Positions 11,035 to 23,159 of a DNA stretch of 64,000 bases are shown piece after piece. Each line of letters opens with the position of its first letter. Within the stretch, counting starts at the first letter, position 1. The notes under the pieces were generated by a model. It ran no database searches and had not been told where the DNA came from. It worked only from the letters and a program-made list of their open reading frames with translations. The position numbers and the translations under genes are program-made. Source of the stretch: Pyronema omphalodes (taxonomy: Eukaryota > Ascomycota > Pezizomycetes > Pezizales > Pyronemataceae); NCBI GenBank assembly GCA_024516155.1, contig JAJJXM010000012.1:62001-126000 (forward strand), in the 5' to 3' direction.

Positions 11035-11402
11035 CCACAGAACATAATATCCAAGATACCCCCGTCGCTTAATGTTATTCAATATACCCCTCGTTTGGGT
11101 CCATACTGACGCACCTGCCGCATGTGCCGCGCCAAAGTTGTTTTCAAGGCGTAATTCTTTCCACCATGATTTTCTTCAGTTCCAAATTGACCTTCAAACT
11201 TCTTTTCATCTCACACTTTTCAAACTTATCTTTAACCGCAACAATGGAGTGCATCAATGAGCATGCTAGCAACGTCAATTCCGCAGAGACTGGGCAAATC
11301 ACGTGACTTAAGATGCCTTATGTTCGCACAAGAGCCTTCAGAGCGGCCGTTCACAACTGGGCAGTGAAGGGCCTCACGTCTGGATTTCAACTTTGAAAAA
11401 AA
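11035..11402 (+). repeat. Left 368-bp inverted-repeat arm
   Basis: Perfect reverse complement of 14258-14625, starting CCACAGAACATAATATCC and ending CAACTTTGAAAAAAA. It contains ATACCCC-type motifs near the outer end, a CACGTG palindrome near 11300, and a leader-like pyrimidine-rich stretch ending CAACAATGG that opens a 20-codon frame. Confidence 0.95.
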
Positions 11403-11962
11403 AAAAATGAAAAAAAAAGCGCTTCAAACAAACTTCTTCGCGGCTGGTGCGGCATGGATTTCAGCGAGGGGTATATCGCATAAACCCATCGGACAATAAT
11501 GGAAAACACTAGAATATGCTATGTACATGCGTACGGAGGTTTCTTGTAAAAATGCTGTTCCAAGTCCCGAAACAGTCATAATGCTGTGTACCAGGCCACA
11601 TCCATGAGGTTATCGGTAGCGGTCATGGAGACAGGGTTACCTAGGTAAGAGGGTAAACTTCAGAAAGCCCAGCCGGGGCCCCGGCCCATATGTACACCCT
11701 CCACTACGCTATCAGTTGAACATCTCTTTCCACCCATGGATATACAAAACTCCACCTTTCCTCTACTATTGGTATCAGACGACCGTGTCTAATTATTGAT
11801 GTGGAACCACCACCAACGGTAATTGTGCATCTTTTTCCTTCCATGATAGACTGCTTGATAGTTTGAAATCCCTCTCTACGATTTGGATTGCGATACTAAT
11901 AATCCCTATAGATAGCCCGAGATTTTGCAGAACTTATGGAGGTAACCACACTCATATTGTCC

Positions 11963-13020
11963 TCTACAATTAGAGCAATGTCAAAACGTCTCTGCATGGT
12001 GCTTGGGAAGATCTGCCACCGAACATGATGGGTTACTGCTCTGGCGATGCCGATATGGAGGCAGGTGGTGGGAAAGTTAGCAAAGAGTCTCCCTGATTCG
12101 ACGGTGACAGTCAACCTGGGCCCATAATACGATACGACTTTGGTACTTCGCTTGAGTAGCTAGTAGTACTGAGGAATGGTATCCTCTCTCCATGATCATT
12201 CATTCACGTTTAGGAGACAATCACTCTCATGTCTACAATTAGAGCAATGTCAAAACGTCTCTGCATGGTGCTTGGGAAGATCTGCCACCGAACATGATGG
12301 GTTACTGCTCTGGCGATGCCGATATGGAGGCAGGTGGTGGGAAAGTTAGCAAAGAGTCTCCCTGATTCGACGGTGACAGTCAACCTGGGCCCATAATACG
12401 ATACGACTTTGGTACTTCGCTTGAGTAGCTAGTAGTACTGAGGAATGGTATCCTCTCTCCATGATCATTCATTCACGTTTAGGAGACAATCACTCTCATG
12501 TCTACAATTAGAGCAATGTCAAAACGTCTCTGCATGGTGCTTGGGAAGATCTGCCACCGAACATGATGGGTTACTGCTCTGGCGATGCCGATATGGAGGC
12601 AGGTGGTGGGAAAGTTAGCAAAGAGTCTCCCTGATTCGACGGTGACAGTCAACCTGGGCCCATAATACGATACGACTTTGGTACTTCGCTTGAGTAGCTA
12701 GTAGTACTGAGGAATGGTATCCTCTCTCCATGATCATTCATTCACGTTTAGGAGACAATCACTCTCATGTCTACAATTAGAGCAATGTCAAAACGTCTCT
12801 GCATGGTGCTTGGGAAGATCTGCCACCGAACATGATGGGTTACTGCTCTGGCGATGCCGATATGGAGGCAGGTGGTGGGAAAGTTAGCAAAGAGTCTCCC
12901 TGATTCGACGGTGACAGTCAACCTGGGCCCATAATACGATACGACTTTGGTACTTCGCTTGAGTAGCTAGCAATACTGAGAAGTGTTACCCCCTCTCGAT
13001 GGTCATTCATGTTGAGGAAC
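11963..13020 (+). repeat. 269-bp tandem array, four copies
   Basis: Copies begin (TCTACAATTAGAGCAATG) at 11963, 12232, 12501 and 12770, giving an exact 269-bp period. Copies 1 to 3 and most of copy 4 look identical. Copy 4 becomes divergent after about 12970, and the sequence left of copy 1 is a divergent version of the unit end. Identity implies recent amplification or continuing gene conversion. Confidence 0.97.
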
Positions 13021-13047
13021 GTAATTCAAGGTTAAAGTTTCTTCCTG

Positions 13048-13320
13048 TGTTGTTTACAACTAGAACCAACCACATTGCGAGACACACGGTTGACGCTTTT
13101 ATACCATTGATGCCGCTCCCTTTACTGCTCCGACAATCTTAAAATGTGTATCCATGAGATGTGGGAGTGCCGACCACCAACCATGATAGGTTATTGCTCT
13201 AACGATACCACTATCGCGGCAGTGTTTGGTAAAGTTAGCAAAGGGCTTCACTAATTGGGTGGTGTTGTTGACCTGGGTAATGACTACGATATGATGGAAA
13301 AGAATTCGCTTGAGGGTATG
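13048..13320 (+). repeat. Diverged fifth copy of the 269-bp unit
   Basis: The same blocks appear in the same order with many changes: ACAACTAGAAC, GACAATCTTAAAATG, GTGGGAGTGCCGACCACCAACCATGAT, GGTTATTGCTCT, CGGCAGTG, GGTAAAGTTAGCAAAG, ACCTGGG, TACGATATGAT and TTCGCTTGAG. It is probably an older copy of the array unit. Confidence 0.75.
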
Positions 13321-14257
13321 AAGTTACAATACACCCATGAGGGGTATCTCCACCGTCGCTGGGAACTTGGGAGAAGTCCGAATCGTTTGGTGAAATCTCG
13401 AATAGCATTTTTTGCTTCTTATTAAAATTGTCTGGCCGTTCGTAAAATAGAACTGATCATCCTACTTTGAGGAGAAGCGCGCCTTTTTGCATTGGGTTAG
13501 TTAGTGTAACGGTATAATAGCTTCATAATACTACATATTAACGAATTGAATAGTAGCAGAGATTGGATGTTACCATATGTTGGAAGATTGCTAGGAACAG
13601 GCAGTCTAGCTTGTCGGAACAAGGTCCTTGAGTTTGCCCAAGACGAACCTTGAGGGGGACAAAGTGGGACACCAAACGGGTGGTGATAAGGAGGATGAGA
13701 CCAACTGACTTTTCTACTATATATAATGCTTCCTCTCTCTGCATCGTCATCATTATCTACAATAGAACCGTCTGTCTCTCCCTATTCTTTCTCACAGCAT
13801 ATTTATCAAGTCGATACGAATAAAATTCACTCAAATGTGAGGAATACATAAAAAAAAAAATATTCTTGATAATTCCTATCATCTACGAGTGATTGTACAT
13901 GAAACTCACCAGGGCCTCAATATCATACTCAGGCCGAGTAACCAATTTCAAATATACACCCTGCAACGCTACAGTAATAAACAATCTTCTAACTCCTTCC
14001 TTGGGCATTTCTACATGTAGCCATTATCTACTCTACCCGCAATCGCACACCGTCCTATCGCGACCCCAAGTTTTTAATTTTTCTGCATGGATCTTCCTGC
14101 CTCTCTTTTCCTGTTATTCCTCATATATTCTGCCCAGTTATATTTTCTCTCCTGCCGAATTGATATATGATCTCTTCCCATCCGGGCGGAGAGGGGCATC
14201 ATCTGATCTCGCTCAGTTTTGCAGTTCTCGGTTTTCCTTCGTGATTTGTTCGATGCC

Positions 14258-14625
14258 TTTTTTTCAAAGTTGAAATCCAGACGTGAGGCCCTTCACTGCC
14301 CAGTTGTGAACGGCCGCTCTGAAGGCTCTTGTGCGAACATAAGGCATCTTAAGTCACGTGATTTGCCCAGTCTCTGCGGAATTGACGTTGCTAGCATGCT
14401 CATTGATGCACTCCATTGTTGCGGTTAAAGATAAGTTTGAAAAGTGTGAGATGAAAAGAAGTTTGAAGGTCAATTTGGAACTGAAGAAAATCATGGTGGA
14501 AAGAATTACGCCTTGAAAACAACTTTGGCGCGGCACATGCGGCAGGTGCGTCAGTATGGACCCAAACGAGGGGTATATTGAATAACATTAAGCGACGGGG
14601 GTATCTTGGATATTATGTTCTGTGG
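14258..14625 (-). repeat. Right 368-bp inverted-repeat arm
   Basis: Reverse complement of 11035-11402. Outside it, GGCGTGGGGCATCTGGCACAATT still resembles the reverse complement of the left flank (AATTATGCAAGATGCCCC), so the true terminus is probably near 14640. Confidence 0.95.
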
Positions 14626-17600
14626 CGTGGGGCATCTGGCACAATTTCCATTATGTCTTCTTCGCACGGCATAGGAAGTTACCTGTAGGTGCGTTCTATG
14701 TATATCTTTACTGTATATATTATTTACTCAGGAGCCAGGAGTTCGGTCCGTATATTCATCTCGATGATCATCACTGGACCCTATAGTCATCTCTGGTTTC
14801 TGTAATAATTTCCATGACTTCCAATAAATATTGCAGACTTCTCAAATCTTTTGGCTGAAAAGGATGTTCGGATGTAAGATCTGAGACTTGCAGTTTGAAA
14901 CCGTCTTAAACCGATGCCTAGGATATTGGAACGGTGGATATGGAACAGTGGATGAGAGATTGGGAGATTGAGAAACCTTTAGATCGGCTTGGTGACTGAA
15001 CTGGACTGGATTAAAGATGATGAAAATGGGATAGGATATTTTGGAACTTTAGATGTAAAATAAAAGATGGACGACAGAAGCATGATTGGGAATTTCTCTT
15101 TTTTGTTCTAGTGTTACTATCACTATTATTATTATTAAAGAATCAGGTGAGTTCAGTTGAGTCAAGCGATAGTGGTGTTTTGGGGTCCGAATTCAAGACT
15201 GGAGGTTCTGGGTCGAGTCACAGGCTCCTCCTATGGTGCCACCATACATAAATTTTCTTTATACAGTCAGACCGTATATGAACTATTGCATCAAATTTTT
15301 CTCCGTGCCTTTTTCTCGGGCAATTTTCTTAGTAAGTGGTAACAAAACAGCTTGCTCCCTAATAAATCACGATGAAACAAGGTCCTTAATATTCCATCTA
15401 TGGTGGATATATTCAGGACCACTTACACCATCCCCTTAGGTGTGTCCGATTCGATCTAACTCATTCCAACTCAGTCTAATACTTAACTCAGTCTAACTCT
15501 GATTTAATACATCATACTGCTTTAGGCTAATCAAATTTCAAAAACGGATCTTCGTCTCGCTTAATCAACGAATCATTCAACGCACCATCGGCGCCTCTTT
15601 GAGTTGGCCGGGTTGATGGGTTGGTCGGGTAAGTTGGATGAACTGGGTAGGTCGGAGGTTTTTAGAAAAGAAAGAAAAACAAAATGAGGTAATGCCATGG
15701 CTCCTGGGGATTCGCTTGTACAGAAAAAAATAAGTTAGATTTCATGTACCGGTACCATATGGCTTTAATTATACTCACTCGGATAGTACTAAAAGGTTGC
15801 GCCGCAACTGAAAGCTGGAGGAAGCTTGATAGCGATGTTATTGTATGACGATGAATTCAGCGAGTAGCCTTGGGAGAATATTGGTTAAAGTCCTACTTAG
15901 AGTTCCATATTCTGAAATTTTTATGACCATACCATATCAGAGCAAGGGCTGTACCATAGAGCTATAAGTTAATCATAAACCATTCATTGCTAGAATTCTG
16001 AGGTTTATGAATACATATATAGCCGCATCAGTATCAATTCCGTCTCATTTGAAGTTTTAGTACTGCTATTTTACTACAAGACAAGGTGAATCTATAGGTG
16101 TTCTAATTCAGTGGCTATATGTGTATATGTACTTTGGTGTACTCCGAGCACATGTATATACATTCTGCTATTTGACATATCAATTTCAATGGGGTGCATA
16201 TACTTACATAGATACCTAAACCGCTTTGCCATTATCGTTGTCATTGGGTTTTATGTATAAGCGCCATAGAGTAGACTTCTTGATTAAGGGTAATTAAGGG
16301 CCCTAATTGTCATTCATCCATGCTTGCCTTTTCCTCAGGACCTGTTATGTCAAAAAAATCGGAGCCATGCACTTTCATTCATTACAAAAATAGAAGAAAT
16401 ACTCACCCATACCGGATGCAACAAAACCGCTGATAAATGGTTTTCATGTATTTGACTTGCTAAACACAAGGACTGTTGAAATATAACTCATAATTGCTAC
16501 TTCTACATACATATAGCTTACATACCAATGGCCGACTTTTCAGAATAATCTGCCAACTTCAAGTTTCAATAACATTAGCTGGATTTACAATCATCATCCA
16601 CTGCCCAGTATCAATCGGTTCACCTCATTTCGCATATTGAAGTTTTACAAATCAGCAAAGATCAGGTTATGTATGAAATATAATATATGGAATCAAACAA
16701 ATATTCATGCTAGGTGTATTTTATGGTCTCCGAAATGCCATTTTTGTCAGAATTTGGAATTATGTAAGGATGGGTTTACAGAGTTACTGGAATTAGAATG
16801 TATTCGGTTTATCGAACGTGATAGAGCGATATGTATATATGACATATAGTAATACGTAGATATTATGATACTATATTATTGTCAACAAGCCAACCCCGTA
16901 TTAGCTACTGTAACCCAGAATCAGTTTATACCGTATTTGTATCTTCAGTCTAGAATGTGACAAGTTGAATGTCTAATATTCCACAAAACTTCTAGAATTC
17001 ATAATCCCATCTATCTCGATTCATTTCCGCCAAAAACGCATCGATGGAACCAATATCAATACCTTTTCAAGTTCCTAGGGTTATAAGCGTTTGTATTCTC
17101 AAAATAAAAGATCACGCCCAAGAGATTGTTGGTTATTGAAGATTAACAATATTAATATTCATATATTTGCAATCAAATATGACCAACTGACTATATTCCA
17201 ACCTTTTCAACTCAGTTTGAAAACTCTATAGTGCATGGTGCCACATGGAGTATATTCGCCATACGTCGGTAAAGATATTGAGGTCATTTATCAGGGCATA
17301 ACATAACAACACATCTCGCTCATATTATCACTATTTTCAGACCGAGAAGCCAGGGGCAAGCAGTAAAAAGCCAGGAGCTAACAACAAGTAGCAAAATGTT
17401 TATAAGGGTATTTACTTGAATTATTCGAAGTATCCACCTTGTAAAAAGTTTAAAAAGTTTGAATAGTTTGTACTAACCCAATCACCATGTAGGTTTGTCT
17501 ATTAGGTCCTACTTATTCTTTAAAAGAGTTTCTCAGGGAAGGGTCGTCATCTTATGCTGGACGTTGTTATGATTATACTGGGTTGGGTTGGGTTTGTTTT

Positions 17601-19642
17601 GTTTGGTAATATAATATTACGGTCTTTTACTATAAACTCAACTCTTTCTCTCTCTATATATATATCCATGTAGATAAATTCGATGTTTCACTGCGTATAC
17701 ATATTTTTATTTTTATTCTTTTTCCCGGGCAATATTTTTTTATCTGTGCAGTGATGGATTAATGTATTCAAAGTCTTCATGTATGCCGTATGTAGTAACT
17801 GTGGTGTTATAACCCTGTTTCATGTACAGAACCATGAAATGGACATGATGGATTTTGTTGTATATCTATGTAACGTAATAATTCAATTTACCCCCACCCC
17901 CCTCCGCCATAAGTGAGGAGGCAGACGCAATGACAAGTCAGAGACAAGACAGAGTCAAAGGCAGGTACAGCCATAATACCTCCTAAGCCCTAACCAAGTT
18001 ATCCAGGGCCATCCTACATGCAATGATTTCTCTGCCCTTATAATGCTCCCCAGGGGGAAGGGGAGAAATATAGCTTATCAGACAGAGATCTGTCGGAGAT
18101 GGTCCTTGAGAGCTGATTCTGGATGATCTTGGATGCTGGATTCTTTTGCACGATCGGCAGGCTTTAACAGCTATTGGCAGTCATTCGTTGCCGTTGACGC
18201 CCATCGATATCCATTGGCGGCCTTTGGCGAGCCTCTGGCAGCCATTGGCAAACAAACGAAAGCACATCATCCGAAGCCGGCATAACCCCGCTATCAACAG
18301 CGACGACCGAAGCCGCTACGGGTATATCTCAACGACGGAACAGGGATTTTCAAAGTTTGTTTTCTGCAAGACAGCAGAGCAGAGGTGCATTAAAGGGTTT
18401 ACCGAAGAGGCACTATACGCTCCCGGATATGTGCATACAGAATAAGTATATCAGGGGAGATATAAGTCTTATAGATAGAGAGTTAGATGAGATTGTAGTC
18501 TCTGTTCGTTTGGATGTTTTGGATTTCTGCCGTGTTATCAAATTCGTCAGTCGTCTTCTCCGTTCCCTCGAACCCCCCTCCGCCCCCTCCGGCTCAACTC
18601 GTCTCTCCTCCCTCATCCCTCATCCCTCGTCCCCTCCGCACTCACCGCCCCCTCCGGCCCCCTCGCCTCTCATCTCCCGTCCCTCCGTCCCCCATCCCCC
18701 ATCCCCGTCTCCCACCCCCGGCCCCCTCTCTCGTCTTGCTCCGGGATGATGGCTGGTTGCGTTGCGGTCCCCTTTGGTCCCCGTTGGTTCGACAGTTGCA
18801 ACGTACAGGGATCATAGAAGATCGGAGAGGGCTAGACGCCTGCCGTTCGCTCAGAGCACAGACTAAAAAAAATAGTTACGTCGGTGGGGGGAAAGAAGGG
18901 AGGGTCTGACGTAGTGTTTGTTGTTGCACCATCGTTGCACTCCCTTGTACTTCGGGTAAGTCCTGTACTGTACAGACTCCAAAAAAAATGTGGACTTTTT
19001 GTGGGACAAATGAGGGACTTGGACGAATATCGATGAGCCTTTCTCCTCCATTAATAAGGGTACCCCGAGTATTGTACACCGCAATTCCATCCGAAGGCCT
19101 CACTCCCCCCCTCCCTCCCTAAAGCGCTTTTTTCTTCACCGAAAAGCACAAAAAAAAATGATGATCCACTGGACAAAGTAGACTGGATCCCATGTCTAGA
19201 GCGAGCAGAGAAGACCCGACACACTCACCTAACTGCACACCCCTCCCCCCCCCCCCCTCCTCATCCCCTTCCACCTGCTAGACACCCCCCGGAGAATTCT
19301 ACCGCGTTTAGGCATCAGCAAGAGGGCTGAAATGCCATGGGGACAAGTCGGCTTTTCTTTCACATCAGCAGAAGGAGACTTTTTTTTGTGTGCATAGTTG
19401 CAAGCGGGGAACGTGACCATCGAAGATGCGATGCTAGACCAATACTACCGTGATCATTTAGATATGGCTACACCGCTCTGTGTCTAGATTGTGGATATAA
19501 CTGTACTACATCCCGCTGAGTTTGCTTTTACGGGACTTTGTAAAAAGCTCTGGCGTCATCGCTCCCGGTTTCGTCCATCCATCGTTGAGTGCATTCGGGA
19601 AGCGGGAGCGTTGAGGGAAGGGTCTGGTTGCGTGCTGGGAGA

Positions 19643-19663
19643 GGGGGGGGGGGGGGGGGGGGG
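19643..19663 (+). repeat. G homopolymer, 21 nt
   Basis: Uninterrupted run of 21 G residues in a G-rich stretch. Confidence 0.95.
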
Positions 19664-20273
19664 AGGGTAGCTGGGACAGGGCTGGTAGTGGTGTTGGGAA
19701 AGAGTGGTGTTGGGGAGGGAGGAGAAGGTTGATGGAGGGAGAGGTGGAGGGAGAAGTGGAGGAAGGAGTCGTTGATACCGGACTAAGAGTGTTGATATTG
19801 AGTGAGGACTGGCAGAGTTCACAGCTTCATGGCGATGATCTATTCATATTCCCATCACAAATATGCCCCCTATCGTCAATAATTAATACCTTCTTCTGCT
19901 GCGTACTCTCTACAACTATTACTATACCGCTGTGTTACTGTTCTCTACCACTGCTAGACTACCCCCCCTCCATGCCCCCCTGTTCTGTGACGCTTGGTCC
20001 GCCCCACCTTTCTTCGGCCACCCCTCATTTTGTTTTGTCCAGACAAAAGTCTGTCTGGGGGGTTTGCTGTTGAAGTTGCTGGGTTTCTCAAATGCTGGCC
20101 CTCTGATGCTGCTGCTCTCTGGAGTGCACAGTGTTGTTGCTTGCTCCGGATCTCCTGTCATCATCTTCTCCACCGACTGGTTCTGAGCTTGTGAACTTTT
20201 GAAACTTGTGATAGACTTGTCGTCAACTGCTTCTCGTCTTGTCTTCTCTACTCGGTTGAGATAAGATACATCC

Positions 20274-20352
20274 TGTTCTGCTCTGCTTCTGCTCTGCTTC
20301 TGCTCTGCTCTGCTCTTCCACTCCATCTTCTCTGCTCTGCTCTGCTCTGCTC
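20274..20352 (+). repeat. TCTGC/TTCTGC short tandem repeat
   Basis: Repeated CTCTGC and TTCTGCTCTGC units with small variations; simple slippage-type repeat. Confidence 0.85.
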
Positions 20353-21266
20353 GTTCCTCCACTTCCACCCCATCGCCTACACTCCCCAGCCCGCCCTGAG
20401 CACCCCGCAGCCACCCTACATCATACATACCTCGCCTCCCGCCTGTCAATCCACCCAAACCCTACTTGCGAGTGCTGCACCAGTCAGCATCCGTACATCC
20501 ATCTAGCCATCCGGGAAAATAATATCTATTTACCCCTCCTCTCTCTTTGATCTGTATCTGCGAACGATCCCACAAGTGCGGAGACATCAGACCTCCGGCA
20601 GATACTTCAGTTGCATTCGCTGAACTCCCATTATTAAGAAAACGTTCCATTTCCGCACGACGGCCAGCCCGAGCGTGTTTCCTTTCCGGGTATCGAAAAT
20701 AGATAGAGAAAGGCCGGACAAGCCAACCAGCCCGCATCACCAGCATCATCTTGGTCGTCTCGATCCAAAGATTCGTCCACCGAACTTACTTACTCACCCA
20801 CCACTACAACTACCACCACCACCACCACCACCACCACCACCACCTCCCCTCCATCTCTCTCTCTGCCGAAAAGCACAACCACCACAACCAACAACCACCC
20901 ACCCCCACTAGTTCCACCACGAAACTCCATCCATTCCATCGTGGGTTTTTCGACACGCACGTACACACGCACGCTCCCGAGTTGTCATCACCCTTGGAGC
21001 CTACCACCGACGACCTACCACCTAACTTTACACACACGACCGGTGCTAGATACATCTGTGCATAAAACGGCATTTCAATAGCTTCCGTCAAAAACGACCC
21101 GTGCATCCATCATCGTTAATTTACCTGAACGCCGTTCACTACACACGACCCATCTTATCCAACCAACCGTTTCCCTTTATTTTTTTCCCTCTCTTTACCT
21201 CAGTTTTTGCGGTAAACACCACCACATACAACTTCCCAACCAATAAACCATCAACAACCTACAGCA

Positions 21267-21898
21267 ATGGCCCCCGCCGACCCCCCAGTAGATGCATCTG
21301 TGACTGAAGAAGTTAATTCTAGCAAAAACGATGCTTCGGTACGCTGAAATGCTTCCATCTGTTGCAACCTCAAAGAAAGAATAAGCTGACGGGATGCGGC
21401 GGATGGACATTAGACTAAAGATTGTGACCCCCTCGATCCCGCCGATATGATCGATATGGCAACCTTCGAACAGATCTTGGAGATGGACGATGACGACGAG
21501 AAGGAGTTTAGTCGCGCAATTGTTTCTGGGTTTTTGGAACAGGCACATGAGACATTCGGGAAGATGGATGAAGCCCTGTAGGTTTTCCTGTTCTTTTTTA
21601 ACCCCTCCTTTCCCCACGGCGTTATACTAATAGTTACATCAGGAAAGAGAAGGATTTGGAGTCATTATCTTCCCTTGGACATTTCTTGAAGGGTTCATCG
21701 GCAACCCTCGGTTTGATCAAGGTGAAAGACTACTGTGAGAAGATCCAGCATTTCGGAACCAAGAGAGACGAGACAGGAACCGAAGAACTCGAGGAGGATG
21801 AGTGTTTGAAACGCATCAAGGACAGCTTGAGGCAGATGCGCATCGACTTCGACCGTGCTGAACTGTACTTTCAGAAGCTGTATCCAAACGATGAGTAA
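21267..21898 (+). CDS. YPD1: Histidine-containing phosphotransfer protein (Ypd1 family)
   Basis: Exons 21267-21338, 21414-21577 and 21643-21898 give 163 aa; the splice sites rebuild one continuous HPt domain. The N-terminal ~35 residues are variable. The core reads DMIDMATFEQILEMDD, then GFLEQAHETFGKMDEAL, then LGHFLKGSSATLGL. H92 in GHFLKGSSATLGL is the phospho-accepting histidine, and the usual basic and small residues follow it. The C-terminal helices end RAELYFQKLYPNDE. In fungi Ypd1 relays phosphate from hybrid histidine kinases to Ssk1 and Skn7 response regulators, in osmotic and oxidative stress signalling, in cytosol and nucleus. One copy is normal for an ascomycete. The second intron uses a GTAGGT donor. 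Confidence 0.95.
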
Positions 21899-23159
21899 CC
21901 GAAAAAAATTCCTTGCACATTACGAAAAGAGCTTCCTTGGTTTCCGATGCAGCTGAGTCCGAGTCTGGGTCTAATCTCCTAAGGTTCCAGGAGAGTGTAG
22001 AGCTTGTCGAAGACAGTTGAGAAAGGAGACGGGGCAACTATTATTACTACCCTTTGTACAGTGTTTTTTACGCATGGCGCTAACTGCTTTTTTTGTTTCC
22101 TTTTTCTTTTCTAACTTTTTGATTCCCTTTTTTTGTCACGCGGTTGTTACGTAGTGCTTATGAGGAGTACTGCGGCTTCTTTTTTTCTATCACACTTACT
22201 ATTGTCTCGACAACTTCAACCGAGTAACTTGGGTTTGTTTTTACCTGTATTTTCCTTTTTTTCCCCTTGTGTTTGGTAGTATTGTTACATGGCTATGATA
22301 GGAATGGAGATCATTGTCGTGGAGTATGGTGAAGCGTAGCAAAGGCCCTCACCGGAGCAACAAAGCATTTCGGCAGCGGTATTGTAAAACCCATCCGTCC
22401 CGATCAGCATGAAAATCCCGAGGATCCCTGCGAGCCCTGTGGGCCGTGGGAACCTGTGAAGACCGCGACCCTCGTGAAGTCTGTGTATGGTGTCATATCC
22501 CGTAAAAGCCGAAACCCTACCAGATGAGAAGATGAAATAACGAAAGTAAGTATATCGAACCGAAGCCCGCGAAAGCTGAACCACGAAGCACGGAGCACAA
22601 AGTAACCAATCCTGATGAAAAAACGTGAACACCTAAAACGTAAAAAACCGACCACCACCCCCCACGAAAAACCCTGTGATACTCGCTCTACATATGTATG
22701 ACTACTCTACTGCACTGCTATGGTAGTCTGACGGCTCGTAGCGGCCTTTTAAACAGCAGAAGCGAAAATCTTTAAACTCGCCCGCTTCTTGCCCTGTATG
22801 CTGGTGGGGGGAAGGGGGTATGTAACCCCTCTACCCCCGACCGACCTCCCGTCCCGCACCTTGCTGGGAATATCGTGGATGGGACTACGAGACTACTGAT
22901 ACATAGCCGGCGACCGCACGGGGAAAGGGGTGGGATGATTCCACGATATTTCGTTATTGGTGGATTCATACGGTATATGGGTTACGGGCTATGTACTCGT
23001 CTGGAGTACATAATGGGGTATGGACACTTGAGTATTTATGTAATCCAGTATGTATGGACTATGTACTCGAGGGTATGTAGGTATGTACATACACGAAATG
23101 AATGTGAATAAACGGTTGATTACAGCCTGATTGCTTTGAAGACTTTGGAGATTAGGCCA

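Larger units (their letters stand above)
11035..14625. mobile_element. Putative non-autonomous inverted-repeat (foldback-like) element, 3.6 kb
   Basis: Two 368-bp arms (11035-11402 and 14258-14625) are reverse complements with no mismatch that I could find, and imperfect similarity continues about 20 bp further outward. The 2,855-bp interior carries a four-copy 269-bp tandem array plus one diverged copy. No transposase frame is visible, so if mobile it would be non-autonomous. Long inverted repeats enclosing tandem repeats recall foldback-type DNA elements. A target-site duplication was looked for and not found with confidence, so a large inverted duplication is the main alternative. Confidence 0.55.
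14626..21266. other. Gene-free region, right part of the 14-kb desert
   Basis: From about 14.6 to 18.1 kb the DNA is AT-rich with only short frames and no domain signal. From 18.1 to 20.5 kb it becomes C/T-rich and low complexity, with proline-rich spurious frames, C and G homopolymers and a TCTGC run. The last ~560 bp hold a CCA triplet run (about 20815-20845) and pyrimidine-rich DNA that is probably the YPD1 promoter and a long 5' leader. No gene is supported. Confidence 0.6.

Noticed and set aside
11896..12114. 72-codon minus-strand frame in the 269-bp unit
   Set aside because: It runs across the unit boundary, is not maintained in the diverged copy, and has no known domain.
11963..13020. 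Could the tandem array be a CRISPR-like repeat?
   Set aside because: Units are 269 bp, directly adjacent and identical throughout, with no unique spacers, and the genome is eukaryotic.
18146..18909. Overlapping frames of 99-131 codons
   Set aside because: Proline/serine-rich translation of a C/T-rich low-complexity tract in several frames at once; no coding signal.
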